From the NCBI GenBank assembly GCA_910588545.1, contig CAJUOU010000005.1:1-64000 (forward strand): 64,000 bases of DNA, given 5' to 3'. The translations under genes and the position numbers were made by a program. This document shows positions 7,006-16,142 of this stretch, piece after piece. The notes below the pieces were generated by a model. The model saw only the letters and a list, made by a program, of their open reading frames with translations. It did no database searches and was not told the origin of the DNA. The stretch comes from an uncultured Christensenellaceae bacterium. Lineage in GTDB: Bacteria; Bacillota; Clostridia; Christensenellales; UBA3700. Each line of letters begins with the position of its first letter. Positions within the stretch are counted from its first letter, which is position 1.

Positions 7006-8553
7006 ATGCAAATTATCGTATGTATTGTACTTGCAATTTTATTGGTGCTTGTTGCAATCAGAAATATAAATATAATCCAACTGCAAAGCTATGGTTTAGG
7101 CTTTTACGGGGCGGAAATGAGCTATCAAATAGGGCTTTACATATCTTTATTGCTAGGGGAAGTTATATGCTTGATTTTATCCCTTTTAAAGGTAGCGGCT
7201 TGGTATTGGTTGCTAATTGCTTTTTGTGTGCCGTTGCTTGCTTATGTAGCGATTGGTTTGATTAAAAAATCTAAAACGCCGCTTGTGGTAACTGCACGTG
7301 TAATGCGTTATTTTGCGTTGTTTACAATTTTGACACTTGCATTTTTCGGAGGTATTTATTACCTATCCATTATCACAAATTTAAGTATATTTTATTATGT
7401 TTGGATAAATTTTTTGCTAACACCTTTAACCGTAAGACTTGCGTTTTTACTTATCGCACCGCTTGAAAAACATATTCAAAATAAGTATTTTAACAAAGCG
7501 GTAGAAAAGTTGGACAGCATGCAAAACCTTATGAAAATCGGCATTACCGGCTCGTATGGTAAAACTTCGGTTAAAAATATAATGGCAACTATCTTAAGCG
7601 AATCGTTTGAAGTAGTAGCATCTCCTTTCAGTTATAATACACCTATGGGGCTTGCAAAAAGCGTAAATGAAATTACGGATAGCACTCAGGTATTTATTAT
7701 GGAAATAGGTGCAAGACATATCGGGGATGTTGCCAAAATTGCAAAGGCATTAAAACCGCAAGTAGGCGTAATTACAGGTGTAGCGGGACAACATTTGAAA
7801 ACCTTTGGCAGTGTTGAAGATGTAATGCGCGGTAAATACGAGTTGATTGAGGCACTTGATAATAACGGATTGGCTGTGTTTAATGGGGAAAATGCAAGAG
7901 TCAAAAATATGTATGACAGGTGTATTTTGCCAAACAAAATGTTGACAAGTATTCACAGCGGAAATATTTGTGTAGAAAATTTAATTACGACTACTGAGGG
8001 TACATTATTTGATTTAAAAATAGGCGAGAGTATTAGAAATTGCAGGACAAAATTGATTGGCAGGCATAATATTGAAAATATATTACTTGCCGTAACAGTA
8101 GCTGTAGGTCTCGGTATGGATATAGACAGCATATCTTACGGCATTGAAAAACTAGAATTTACCCCTCATAGGTTGGAAGTTATAAAAGCAAACGGCATTA
8201 CGATAATCGATGACAGTTATAACGCTAACGAGGTAGGTGTGCAGGTGGCTTTGGATACTTTGTCAATGTTTGACAGCCGTAAAGTAGTTGTGTGTCAAGG
8301 TATAGTTGAAGGCGGAGAAAAGGAAGACGAGATAAATTACAATTTGGGAGTTAAAATGTCAAGTTCTTGTGATATTGCTATTTTAGTTGGTAAACTTGCC
8401 GATAAATTGCAAAAAGGACTTGTGGACAGCGGATATAACCCTACACGTATTATTAAGTATAAAAATTTAAGGGAAGCTCAATCGGCTTTTAAAGACAATT
8501 TGCGTGCGGGCGATGTTCTTTTATTGCTAAATGATTTGCCGGATAATTATTAG
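7006..8553 (+). CDS. murF: Membrane-anchored MurF-type ligase
   Basis: A 515-residue protein. The C-terminal two thirds is a Mur ligase of the MurF class: ATP loop GITGSYGKTS (about residue 181), EIGARH-GDV, HLKTFGSVE, GRHNIENILLA, and DDSYNAN. MurF adds D-Ala-D-Ala to UDP-MurNAc-tripeptide. The first ~155 residues are unusual for MurF: about four hydrophobic spans that would anchor the enzyme in the membrane. RBS AAGGAGG precedes ATG. It is followed after nine bases by ddl, which supplies the D-Ala-D-Ala substrate. A membrane-bound variant ligase is therefore likely; whether another, soluble murF exists elsewhere cannot be seen. Confidence 0.88.
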   Translation: MQIIVCIVLAILLVLVAIRNINIIQLQSYGLGFYGAEMSYQIGLYISLLLGEVICLILSLLKVAAWYWLLIAFCVPLLAYVAIGLIKKSKTPLVVTARVMRYFALFTILTLAFFGGIYYLSIITNLSIFYYVWINFLLTPLTVRLAFLLIAPLEKHIQNKYFNKAVEKLDSMQNLMKIGITGSYGKTSVKNIMATILSESFEVVASPFSYNTPMGLAKSVNEITDSTQVFIMEIGARHIGDVAKIAKALKPQVGVITGVAGQHLKTFGSVEDVMRGKYELIEALDNNGLAVFNGENARVKNMYDRCILPNKMLTSIHSGNICVENLITTTEGTLFDLKIGESIRNCRTKLIGRHNIENILLAVTVAVGLGMDIDSISYGIEKLEFTPHRLEVIKANGITIIDDSYNANEVGVQVALDTLSMFDSRKVVVCQGIVEGGEKEDEINYNLGVKMSSSCDIAILVGKLADKLQKGLVDSGYNPTRIIKYKNLREAQSAFKDNLRAGDVLLLLNDLPDNY

Positions 8554-8562
8554 GAGGGGGAT

Positions 8563-9693
8563 ATGGTTAAAGTTGCAGTATTTTTCGGTGGGGATAGTGT
8601 AGAGTCGGACATAAGCGTAATCACAGGTATAGGGGCTATGTCCTCATTGGATTCAAGTAAATATCAAGTGATTGCAGTGTATATTCGCGATAATAAATTT
8701 TGGCTTGTAGACAGCTCCAAAGCATTGAGTGTCGGTATATACACAAAATTTAATAAGGCGTATTTTAAGGAAGTTTACGTAACGGATAAAAGGCTCGTTT
8801 ATGCAGGAGGAAAGTTTAAGGAAAAAAGTGTAAGTATAGATGTTGCATTGCTTTGTACTCACGGCGGGATAGGCGAAAACGGAGGACTTCAAGGGGTGCT
8901 TGAGGCAAATGATATACCATATACAAGCACGGATATAGCACGCTCGGCAATTTGTATGGATAAGGCGTTAACGCATATTTATCTTACGAAAATCGGGGTT
9001 AAAAATGTAAATTACCTGTTGGTTGACGATAAAATTACTGAGGACGGAGTGCAGGAAATATTTAAACAGTTTAATAATAATGTGGTTGTCAAACCTAACA
9101 GTCTAGGCTCGTCAGTAGGTGTGCAAGCGGTTACTGACAGCAAACAAATTTATAAAGCTATACAAAATGCTTTGAGGTATGACAAGTTGGCTTTGATAGA
9201 ACAAAAAGTCGATAATCTTGTGGAGTTTAATTGTGCTGCAGTGCTTAGCGGTAACGAAATTATTTTGAGTGATGTGGATATACCTGTTCGCAGTAAGGAT
9301 ATTTTGGACTTTGGCGATAAGTACCTAATGTTTGACGGCAAGGCAAAACAAGAAAAATACGATTTGACATCCGCATTGAAAAAGGAAATTATGGACACTA
9401 CCAAAAAGGTATATAAAGAGCTTGGACTTTTTGGTGTGGTTAGGATTGACTATTTGTATGACAGTGTTTACGAAGAGTTGTATTTGAACGAGATAAACAC
9501 AGTGCCGGGGTCAATGGCTTATTATTTGTTTGCGGGTGTCGGAATCGATATGATGGACTTGACAGACATTTTGATTGAAAGTGCTTTTGCAAGATATAAG
9601 GAAAATAAAGCTTTGATAAAAAGGTTTGACAGTAGTTTGTTGACATTAAGTGAAAATACTTCGCCTAAACTATTGCAAAAATTTCACAAATAA
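8563..9693 (+). CDS. ddl: D-alanine--D-alanine ligase family protein
   Basis: A 376-residue ATP-grasp ligase. The N-terminal motif is FFGGDSVESDISV (usually GG-S-EH-VS), then MDKALT, VVKPNSLGSSVGV for ATP binding, and LNEINTVPGSM at the Mg/substrate site. The usual NTMPGFT is replaced by NTVPGSM, and the His of the N-terminal EH motif by Ser, so this is a divergent subgroup. It could make D-Ala-D-Ala or a different dipeptide end. RBS AGGAGGGG is close to ATG, and gene order hydrolase-murF-ddl argues for a dedicated ligase pair. Confidence 0.88.
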   Translation: MVKVAVFFGGDSVESDISVITGIGAMSSLDSSKYQVIAVYIRDNKFWLVDSSKALSVGIYTKFNKAYFKEVYVTDKRLVYAGGKFKEKSVSIDVALLCTHGGIGENGGLQGVLEANDIPYTSTDIARSAICMDKALTHIYLTKIGVKNVNYLLVDDKITEDGVQEIFKQFNNNVVVKPNSLGSSVGVQAVTDSKQIYKAIQNALRYDKLALIEQKVDNLVEFNCAAVLSGNEIILSDVDIPVRSKDILDFGDKYLMFDGKAKQEKYDLTSALKKEIMDTTKKVYKELGLFGVVRIDYLYDSVYEELYLNEINTVPGSMAYYLFAGVGIDMMDLTDILIESAFARYKENKALIKRFDSSLLTLSENTSPKLLQKFHK

Positions 9694-9701
9694 GTTATAA
9701 T
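9673..9701 (+). promoter_or_regulatory. icd promoter
   Basis: TTGCAA (9673-9678), a 17-base spacer, TATAAT (9696-9701), overlapping the 3' end of ddl. Confidence 0.65.
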
Positions 9702-9733
9702 GGTTTTATACTTTAGTGAGGATGGAATGACTT

Positions 9734-10942
9734 ATGAATAAAATTAAGATGACAACACCTATTGTAGAAATGCAAGGGGATGAAATGACTAGACTTATTT
9801 GGGATTGGATAAAGGAAATTTTGATTGAGCCTTATGTTGATTTGAAAACGGAATTTTACGATTTGGGCTTGGTGGAAAGGGACAATACAAACGACCAAGT
9901 CACAATAGATGCATCGTTAGCTATTAAAAAATACGGCGTGGGTGTAAAGTGTGCGACTATTACCCCTAACACTCAAAGAATGAGTGAGTATAATTTAAAA
10001 CAAATGTGGAAGTCGCCTAATGGTACTATAAGAGCCATATTGGATGGTACGGTATTTCGTTCGCCGATTTTGGTTAACGGCATTACTCCATATATCCCTA
10101 CTTGGGAAAAACCTATAACTATTGCCCGTCACGCTTACGGCGATATTTATAAAAATGTGGAGGCAAAGGTTGCTAAAGGCGGGAAAGCAAAGCTTGTTGT
10201 AGAGGATGAGAACGGCACAAGAGAGATAGAGATTTTTGATTACTCCAAAACAGCGGGTGTTTGTATGGGTATGCACAATACCGACAGTTCAATTATCAGC
10301 TTTGCAAAATCTTGTTTTAATTACGCTTTGGAGACAAATCAAGATGTTTGGTTTTCTTCCAAAGATACTATAAGCAAAATTTATGACCACAGATTTAAAG
10401 ATATTTTTAACGAAGTATTTGAAAACGAATATAAGGAAAAATTTGAAAAAGCCGGCATAGAGTATTTTTACACTTTGATTGACGATGCGGTTGCAAGAGT
10501 AGTTCGTAGTAACGGTGGATTTATTTGGGCTTGCAAAAACTATGACGGCGATGTTATGTCGGATATGGTTGCAACTGCTTTTGGAAGTCTTGCAATGATG
10601 ACAAGTGTATTGGTTGCGCCTGACGGAGTTATGGAGTTTGAGGCTGCTCACGGTACTGTAACAAGACATTACTACAAATATCAAAAGGGAGAAAGTACTT
10701 CCACAAACCCAATCGCAACTATTTTTGCTTGGACAGGTGCTTTCCGTAAACGCGGTCAGTTAGATAACAATGCAGAACTTGTAAAATATGCGGATGCAGT
10801 TGAAAAAGCAAGTATCAAAACTATCGAATCCGGCTATATGACAGGCGACTTGGCGCTAATCTTTAAAAACGATGCGGTAAAAGTCGTTAAGTGCGAAACT
10901 AAGGAATTTTTAAAGAAAATTGCCGAAAATATAGAGCTTTGA
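9734..10942 (+). CDS. icd: NADP-dependent isocitrate dehydrogenase
   Basis: A 402-residue isocitrate dehydrogenase of the eukaryotic-like dimeric (type II) subfamily rather than the E. coli type. Motifs: VEMQGDEMTR at the N-terminus, SPNGTIR for isocitrate, FEAAHGTVTRH, and NPIATIFAWT for adenine-NADP contacts. It converts isocitrate to 2-oxoglutarate and NADPH. Together with the NADP-type GdhA in this window it would feed glutamate synthesis. It is monocistronic, with its own promoter and a terminator at 10965-10997. Length is normal and no lesions are seen. Confidence 0.95.
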   Translation: MNKIKMTTPIVEMQGDEMTRLIWDWIKEILIEPYVDLKTEFYDLGLVERDNTNDQVTIDASLAIKKYGVGVKCATITPNTQRMSEYNLKQMWKSPNGTIRAILDGTVFRSPILVNGITPYIPTWEKPITIARHAYGDIYKNVEAKVAKGGKAKLVVEDENGTREIEIFDYSKTAGVCMGMHNTDSSIISFAKSCFNYALETNQDVWFSSKDTISKIYDHRFKDIFNEVFENEYKEKFEKAGIEYFYTLIDDAVARVVRSNGGFIWACKNYDGDVMSDMVATAFGSLAMMTSVLVAPDGVMEFEAAHGTVTRHYYKYQKGESTSTNPIATIFAWTGAFRKRGQLDNNAELVKYADAVEKASIKTIESGYMTGDLALIFKNDAVKVVKCETKEFLKKIAENIEL

Positions 10943-10964
10943 TATTTATTAATTAAAATGAAAA

Positions 10965-11003
10965 TGTCTCGATTATAATTTGTATAGTCGAGGCATTTAT
11001 TTT
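10965..11003 (+). terminator. icd terminator
   Basis: Stem-loop of about 13 bp with one or two G-U or mismatched pairs (around 10964-10977 with 10985-10998), followed by a T-rich run. Confidence 0.7.
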
Positions 11004-11031
11004 TTAAAAAGTAACATTTTGTGTTTTAATA

Positions 11032-11060
11032 TTGACTTATTATATATTTTATGATATAAT
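11032..11060 (+). promoter_or_regulatory. Promoter of the LRR lipoprotein gene
   Basis: TTGACT (11032-11037), a 17-base spacer, TATAAT (11055-11060). A leader of about 60 nt precedes the ATG. Confidence 0.7.
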
Positions 11061-11127
11061 TAAGTAGTAAAGAATAGTACAAAAACCAATCGAAAATCGC
11101 GGTTAAATTGTCTCAGGGGGATTGAGT

Positions 11128-12846
11128 ATGAAAAAAAGCAAATTTTTTATATTTTTACTTGTTGCATTAATGTGTTTTGTAGCAGTATTTTTTGTTGCCT
11201 GTGATGGGGATGACGAAACGGAGGATAACAAGTCTTACGTTTGCGATGAGCATGATTGGGTACTTAAGGGTTATATAAGTTATGACAGCCATTTGTATAA
11301 ATGTAATAACTGTTACATTGTTAAAGTGGAAGAGCATACCACGGTAGAAAAAAAGGATGACGACAAACATTGGAAAGAATGTACTGTTTGCGACGGTCAA
11401 ATAGATTTGGAAAATCATAATTGGATTTATGAAAATGACAGTGTCAACCATTGGGGAGAATGTGAAAAATGCGGACATATAAAAGGTAGCGCTGCACATA
11501 ATTTCGTTTTAAACAAAGATAGTGACAACCATTGGCAGGAATGTGATAGTTGTAAATTTAAAAAAGATATAAGCAAGCACACTGTTGAAAGCAAAATATA
11601 TTATGACAGTACTAATCATTGGCAAATTTGTTCGATTTGCGGTGAAACGCAAAATACCCAAGCACATAATATAATTGACGGAAAATGTGAATGTGGATTT
11701 ATTTATGGCACACAAGGTTTGCATTATGTTTATCACGGGGATAAAAGTTGTTCTGTTTACAGCATAGGCACTTGTGAGGATACAAACATAGTTATTCCTA
11801 ATATGGTTGATAACAGAGTTGTTATCGGTATTAAAGAAGATACTTTTAAAGCCTGCGATAATATTGCTAGCATTACAATACCAAGTACTATAACAACTAT
11901 CGGTAAGGATGCTTTTATGGGATGTAGTAGCCTTAGCAAAATAAGTATTCCAAATAGCATTACAAGCATCGCGGACGGAGCTTTTGATGGCTGTAGCAAT
12001 TTATCCGAAATTGTTTTGCCTAACAGCGTTACCGAAATAGGAAAAAATATTTTTAGAAATTGCAGTAAACTTAGCAATGTAATATTGCCTGATAATTTGA
12101 CTGTAATAAAATACGGAATGTTTGACGGCTGCAAAAGTTTGACGGAATTTGAAATATCCGACAAAATAACGGAAATAGAAAAATTGGCTTTTGCCGGCAG
12201 CGGTTTAAATAGCATTATAATCCCTAATACCGTAGTAAATCTTGGCGGATGTTTTAGTCGTTGTACGGAATTGGAAAGTGTAATTTTGCCGATAAACATT
12301 ACTGTGATTGACGAATATATGTTTAAAGATTGCACTAATTTAAAAAGTATAACATTGCCTGAAAATCTTTTAAAGATAGGAAGAAATGCTTTTGAAAATT
12401 GCACAAGTTTGGAACAAACTTTGGTTTTGGATAAAGTAACGGTAATCGAGAGAGCGACATTTAAAAACTGTGCATTAATTAAAAATATAGTTTTGTCCGA
12501 AAAACTTGATATTATAGACGATGAAGTATTTAGACGATGTGCTCAATTAAGTGAATTGAATTTGCCTGACAGTGTTACCTCAATAGGTGTTGATGCGTTT
12601 AAAGGCAGTGGTTTAAAAAATATTACATTGCCTAATAGTTTAAAAGAAATCAAAAATAACGCTTTTACTGCTTGTATGGATTTGACAAGTGTAGTTATAC
12701 CTAATAGCGTAACAAGTATAGGTGATGAAGTTTTTTCCGTATGCGAAAATTTATTTGAAATTACCATACCTTTAACCGTTAAAAATATTGGCTCAATGAT
12801 AGTTTTCGGAAATGAAAAAAACTGTAATATACTGCGAAGCGGATAG
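11128..12846 (+). pseudogene. BspA-like leucine-rich-repeat lipoprotein, 5' part of frameshifted gene
   Basis: 572 codons before a frameshift stop. A lipoprotein signal peptide ends FFVAC (lipid-modified Cys about residue 25). Residues ~35-200 contain about five HW-x2-C-x2-C modules that look like small metal-binding knuckles. Then come a short adaptor and about 14 LRR_5 (BspA/TpLRR) repeats with the phrase IPNSVTSIGxxAFxxCxxL. Such proteins are surface adhesins. The frame ends just after a run of seven As at 12815-12821, and the expected continuation IYCEAD-GW is in the +1 frame at 12812. Removing one A restores a single product of about 860 residues. ATG 11128 is chosen over TTG 11122. It could be a pseudogene, a phase-variable gene, a slippage-rescued gene or a sequencing error. 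Confidence 0.8.
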
Positions 12847-13711
12847 TAAACTTGACGGTTGGGCGGATAATTGGTCTAACGTGAACTGTGGAGGAGGGGG
12901 TACTGTTGTTTGGTCATATAAGCAAAACGATATTGCCAATGACGGATATATTTACACTATGGTGGACGGGCTTAGATACGGTATAAAAGATAATCAAGCC
13001 ACTGTAGTTAAGCAAAGCAGCAACTTGAGTGGAAATATTACAATACCTGCAAGTATAAATTATAAGGGGCAAAACTACGATGTTACCCAAATAGGCGTAT
13101 TGGCTTTTGCGTATCGTAGCGGTATTACAGGTATTTCTATACCGCATACAGTTAATTCGATTGTAAATAGGGCATTTTTGTGCTGTGTGAATATCGAAAG
13201 TATAACAGTAGACGAAAATAACGAATATTATAAAAGCGAAAATAATTGTTTGTTAAATAAAAGCGGAACAAAATTGTTGGTTGCAAGTAAAAATTGTGTA
13301 ATACCTGATAGTGTAACAGTGATAGAGGCTTATGCTTTTTATTACTTTAAAGAGCTTACAAGTATAGTTATACCGGATAGCGTTGGAATGATTTGGCAAG
13401 GTGCTTTTGAAAGATGCGAAAATTTGCAAAGTGTAACAATGTCTGCAAATTTGGAGATATTAGGTCCTAATGTATTTTCGGGATGTAAAAAGCTTGAAAG
13501 TTTAACTTTGCCTGCAAGTTTGAAAAATATTTACGACGATGCTTTTGTAAGTTGTACCAATCTTAAAACAATCAACTTTACAGGCAGTATGCAACAATGG
13601 CCAAATATTGAAAAGTCCGAAAATTATTTGTTATATTCACCCGATTTTGTGATTGTATGTACTGACGGAAAGTTGGATAAGGAAGGAAATGTTTTGGAAA
13701 CATACGTTTAA
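12812..13711 (+). pseudogene. BspA-like leucine-rich-repeat protein, 3' part of frameshifted gene
   Basis: 299 codons in the +1 frame relative to the upstream LRR gene. It begins inside the A7 tract and continues with TVIYCEADSK-GW--NW, the standard BspA-type spacer, then a VW-Y element, a GLRYGI-type linker and five more LRR_5 repeats ending at a normal stop. It has no signal peptide and no ribosome-binding site for the ATG at 12812, so it is not an independent gene. Together with 11128-12846 it would make one adhesin. Confidence 0.8.
12815..12821 (+). repeat. A7 tract at the LRR frameshift
   Basis: Seven consecutive As, followed by CTG, at the point where the LRR gene changes frame. One A fewer would join the two frames. 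Homopolymers of this length are prone to replication, transcription and basecalling slippage. Confidence 0.8.
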
Positions 13712-13762
13712 TAGAGTTAATTTGTTTTTGTAAAAAATTTATTTGATATACGATAAAAACGC

Positions 13763-13791
13763 TTGACAATGTACAAGGCGTATGATAATAT
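13763..13791 (+). promoter_or_regulatory. Promoter of the infC-rpmI-rplT operon
   Basis: TTGACA (13763-13768), a 17-base spacer, TAATAT (13786-13791). Confidence 0.75.
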
Positions 13792-13799
13792 ATTGATAA

Positions 13800-13950
13800 C
13801 AAGCAGAAAGTTATTTCTCACCGGCAGCGTGCAAAAGGGATTTTTCGATTGCAAAAGTGCGAGCGCGGTAATCAATATTTTGATTTTTTTAATTATCGAT
13901 ATTGTATTTTTGTGGATAACTGTGTTTGTTATCCACTTTATTTTTTGTTT
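13800..13950 (+). promoter_or_regulatory. infC leader attenuator (L20-type leader candidate)
   Basis: A long leader precedes infC. It ends in a perfect 9-bp hairpin (13912-13920 with 13928-13936) followed by TTTATTTTTTGTTT, a textbook intrinsic terminator lying before the start codon. In Firmicutes the infC-rpmI-rplT leader is bound by ribosomal protein L20, which promotes termination. That this leader works the same way is inferred from position and the terminator. Confidence 0.65.
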
Positions 13951-13963
13951 GCGGGAGGGCATA

Positions 13964-14488
13964 ATTATTAATAAAGATCATATCATTAATGACCAAATAA
14001 GGGTTAAGGAAGTCAGATTAATCGGCGAAAACGGCGACCAACTAGGCGTTGTGCCAACTAATTCCGCTAAAGAAATGGCATACGGTGCAGGTTTGGACTT
14101 GGTTTTAATTGCTGCGGGAGGTAATCCACCGGTTGCTAAAATTATGGATTATGGCAGGTTTAAATACGAGCAAATCAAAAAAGTAAAAGAACAAAAGAAA
14201 GCACAAAAAGAAAAAATTGTGGAACTAAAAGAAATTTGGCTTTCTGCAACTATCGATACAAACGATATGAAAACAAAAGCCAACAATGCAAACAAGTTTT
14301 TGAAAGCAGGGGATAAAGTGCGTGCGTCCATTAAACTTAAAGGTAGACAAATGGCACGTCCCGAAATTGCCGTAAAGGTTATGGAAGAGTTTTTTGAACT
14401 TGTAAAAGAAAATGGTGTTATGGAAAAACAACCTAATCTTGAGGGTAGAAGTATTTCTATGATTATCGCATCAAACGTAAAAAAATAA
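13964..14488 (+). CDS. infC: Translation initiation factor IF-3
   Basis: About 174 residues. The N-domain starts INKDHIINDQIRVKEVRLIG, then comes PPVAKIMDYGRFKYE, and the C-domain holds KLKGRQMARPE. It prevents premature 30S-50S joining and proofreads start codons. No ATG lies at the right place: an AGGAGGG-like site (13954-13959) is followed by ATA-ATT-ATT codons, so initiation is most likely at ATT 13964 or 13967. Use of AUU by infC is known to allow self-regulation by IF-3. The longer open frame upstream starts inside the promoter and is not translated. Confidence 0.9.
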   Translation: MINKDHIINDQIRVKEVRLIGENGDQLGVVPTNSAKEMAYGAGLDLVLIAAGGNPPVAKIMDYGRFKYEQIKKVKEQKKAQKEKIVELKEIWLSATIDTNDMKTKANNANKFLKAGDKVRASIKLKGRQMARPEIAVKVMEEFFELVKENGVMEKQPNLEGRSISMIIASNVKK

Positions 14489-14515
14489 TTTATATATATA
14501 TTGGAGGAAGGTATT

Positions 14516-14713
14516 ATGCCAAAGGTAAAATCACACAGCGGCGCCGGCAAGCGTTTTAGATTTACTAAAAACGGTAAAATCAAAAGAGCTAAAAACGGTG
14601 CGAGCCATATTTTAACAAAAAAAGAAACTAAGAGAAAACGTAATTTAAAGAAAGCTACTTACGTGTCTGAGACTCAAGCTAAGACAGTTAAGAAGATTCT
14701 TCCTTATAGCTAA
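14516..14713 (+). CDS. rpmI: Ribosomal protein bL35
   Basis: 65 residues, basic, beginning MPKVKSHSGAGKRFRFT, the bL35 signature, and ending IKKILPYS-like. A 50S subunit protein. The start is ATG 14516 with GGAGGAAGG upstream; an earlier in-frame ATG is part of that site. It sits between infC and rplT in the conserved order. Confidence 0.97.
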   Translation: MPKVKSHSGAGKRFRFTKNGKIKRAKNGASHILTKKETKRKRNLKKATYVSETQAKTVKKILPYS

Positions 14714-14733
14714 TAGGACGGAGGTAATGGATA

Positions 14734-15090
14734 ATGAGAATTAAAAGAGGTGTTAACGCTATCAAAAAGCGTAGAAAAATAATGAGACAAGCCAAAGGTT
14801 ACTTTGGTGCTAAGAGCAAACTTTACAGAGTAGCACGTCAAGCTGTTATGAAATCCGGTAACTATGCTTACGTTGGCAGAAAGCTTAAGAAAAGAGAATT
14901 CAGACAACTTTGGATTGCTCGTATCAATGCTGCTGCTCGTATGAATGGACTAACTTACAGTACATTAATGCATGGTCTAAAGCTTAACGAAATCAATCTT
15001 AACCGTAAGGTTTTGGCTGATATGGCTGTAAATGACGCTGCAGGTTTTACTGCACTTTGTGAAAAAGCTAAAGCTAAATTAGCTAAGTAA
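14734..15090 (+). CDS. rplT: Ribosomal protein bL20
   Basis: 118 residues. The N-terminus MRIKRGVNAIKKRRKI and the motifs AKGYFGAKSKLYR and RQLWIARINAA are diagnostic. It binds 23S rRNA early in 50S assembly and in Firmicutes represses its own operon at the infC leader. RBS GGAGG is present. The operon closes with a hairpin at 15099-15125. Confidence 0.97.
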   Translation: MRIKRGVNAIKKRRKIMRQAKGYFGAKSKLYRVARQAVMKSGNYAYVGRKLKKREFRQLWIARINAAARMNGLTYSTLMHGLKLNEINLNRKVLADMAVNDAAGFTALCEKAKAKLAK

Positions 15091-15098
15091 TTTTTATT

Positions 15099-15129
15099 AA
15101 AACCTTCAAGTTTATTGAAGGTTTTAATT
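15099..15129 (+). terminator. rplT terminator
   Basis: Inverted repeat 15099-15109 with 15115-15125, ending in a T-rich stretch. Confidence 0.75.
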
Positions 15130-15232
15130 GATTTTATCCACAAATTTTTATTGCAATGACTTTTTGGTATTTTAAAGATTAAAAAAATGCCATAAAATAA
15201 AAATAACAAATTATCGGAATACAACTTGAAAG

Positions 15233-15967
15233 ATGGAAAAAATAACAAGCATAAGTAATGCGAAAATACAGGAAATTAAAAAGTTATTAAGTTCAAAAGC
15301 GGACAGGTATCAAAGCGGTAAGTTTATTGCCGAAGGTGTAAATATAGTAAAAGATATACCTGACGGCTTTATTTTGGCATTGTTTATGACGGAAAATACT
15401 TTTCAAAAATATCAAAATATCGCAAAAAAGAATAAAAATATTTATTTGGTAAGCGATAAAGTGATGGGCGCAATAAGCGATACCAAAAGCCCAAGTGGCG
15501 TGGTTGCTGTTTGCTGTATGCCTCAAGAGAGTGATATTAAGTGTGATAAATGTATTGTGCTTGATGATTTGCAAGACCCGGGCAATGCAGGGACTATTAT
15601 AAGGACAGCTGTTGCATGCGGAGTAAATTTGATTTATTGTTACGGCGATTGTGTGGATTTGTATTCCCCAAAAGTTGTAAGAAGTTCTATGGGCGGTATA
15701 TTTTTTGTTAATATCAAAAAATTGCAGTCAAAAAGCGATTTGAGTGTGCCGCTTTTTGTGCTTGATATGGCGGGAGAGAATTTGTTTAAACTTGCAGATA
15801 AGCCTAGTAAATTTGCATTGCTTGTAGGCAATGAGTCGCGCGGAGTATCAAAGGAAATGAAAGAACAGGCAGACAATTTGATTGCTTTGCCTATGAATGG
15901 AAATATGGAATCGTTAAACGCAGGAGTTTCATTAAGTATAGCTTTATATCAACTAATTAACGGATAA
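15233..15967 (+). CDS. TrmH/SpoU-family RNA 2'-O-methyltransferase
   Basis: 244 residues with an N-terminal substrate-binding segment (ISNAKIQEIKKLLSSKADR) and the C-terminal SPOUT fold: DDLQDPGNAGTIIRTA (motif 1), LLVGNESRGV (motif 2) and LPMNGNMESLNAGVSLSIALY (motif 3, forming the knot and SAM site). It methylates a ribose in rRNA or tRNA; the target nucleotide cannot be told. The position after rplT is frequent in Firmicutes, where it is annotated rRNA methylase YsgA. No good RBS is seen, only GAAAG before ATG. Confidence 0.9.
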   Translation: MEKITSISNAKIQEIKKLLSSKADRYQSGKFIAEGVNIVKDIPDGFILALFMTENTFQKYQNIAKKNKNIYLVSDKVMGAISDTKSPSGVVAVCCMPQESDIKCDKCIVLDDLQDPGNAGTIIRTAVACGVNLIYCYGDCVDLYSPKVVRSSMGGIFFVNIKKLQSKSDLSVPLFVLDMAGENLFKLADKPSKFALLVGNESRGVSKEMKEQADNLIALPMNGNMESLNAGVSLSIALYQLING

Positions 15968-16064
15968 ACGGGATAAGTAAATAAAAGCTCTTTTGTAATT
16001 TAAGGCAAAAATAAAAAATATTTAAAATCGTTTGACAAATCACAATTAAATGGTCAGAAGAGTA

Positions 16065-16093
16065 TTGATTAAATAAATAATTTGTGGTATAAT
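16065..16093 (+). promoter_or_regulatory. yebC-proA promoter
   Basis: TTGATT (16065-16070), a 17-base spacer, TATAAT (16088-16093). Confidence 0.65.
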
Positions 16094-16142
16094 TAAAAAA
16101 TAGAATATTTAATTTTAACAGGAATAATCGGAGGACAAAAAT

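Noticed and set aside
11757..12404. 215-codon open frame antisense to the LRR gene
   Set aside because: It arises from the mirrored LRR repeats and has no start site or domain.
12814..12825. Programmed -1 frameshift signal A-AAA-AAC in the LRR gene
   Set aside because: The heptamer is present in the zero frame, but the downstream LRR frame is +1, and a -1 shift reaches a stop two codons later. A one-base insertion or slippage explains it better.
13763..13963. 67-residue hydrophobic N-terminal extension of IF-3
   Set aside because: Its first codon is the -35 box of the operon promoter, so it cannot be on the transcript.
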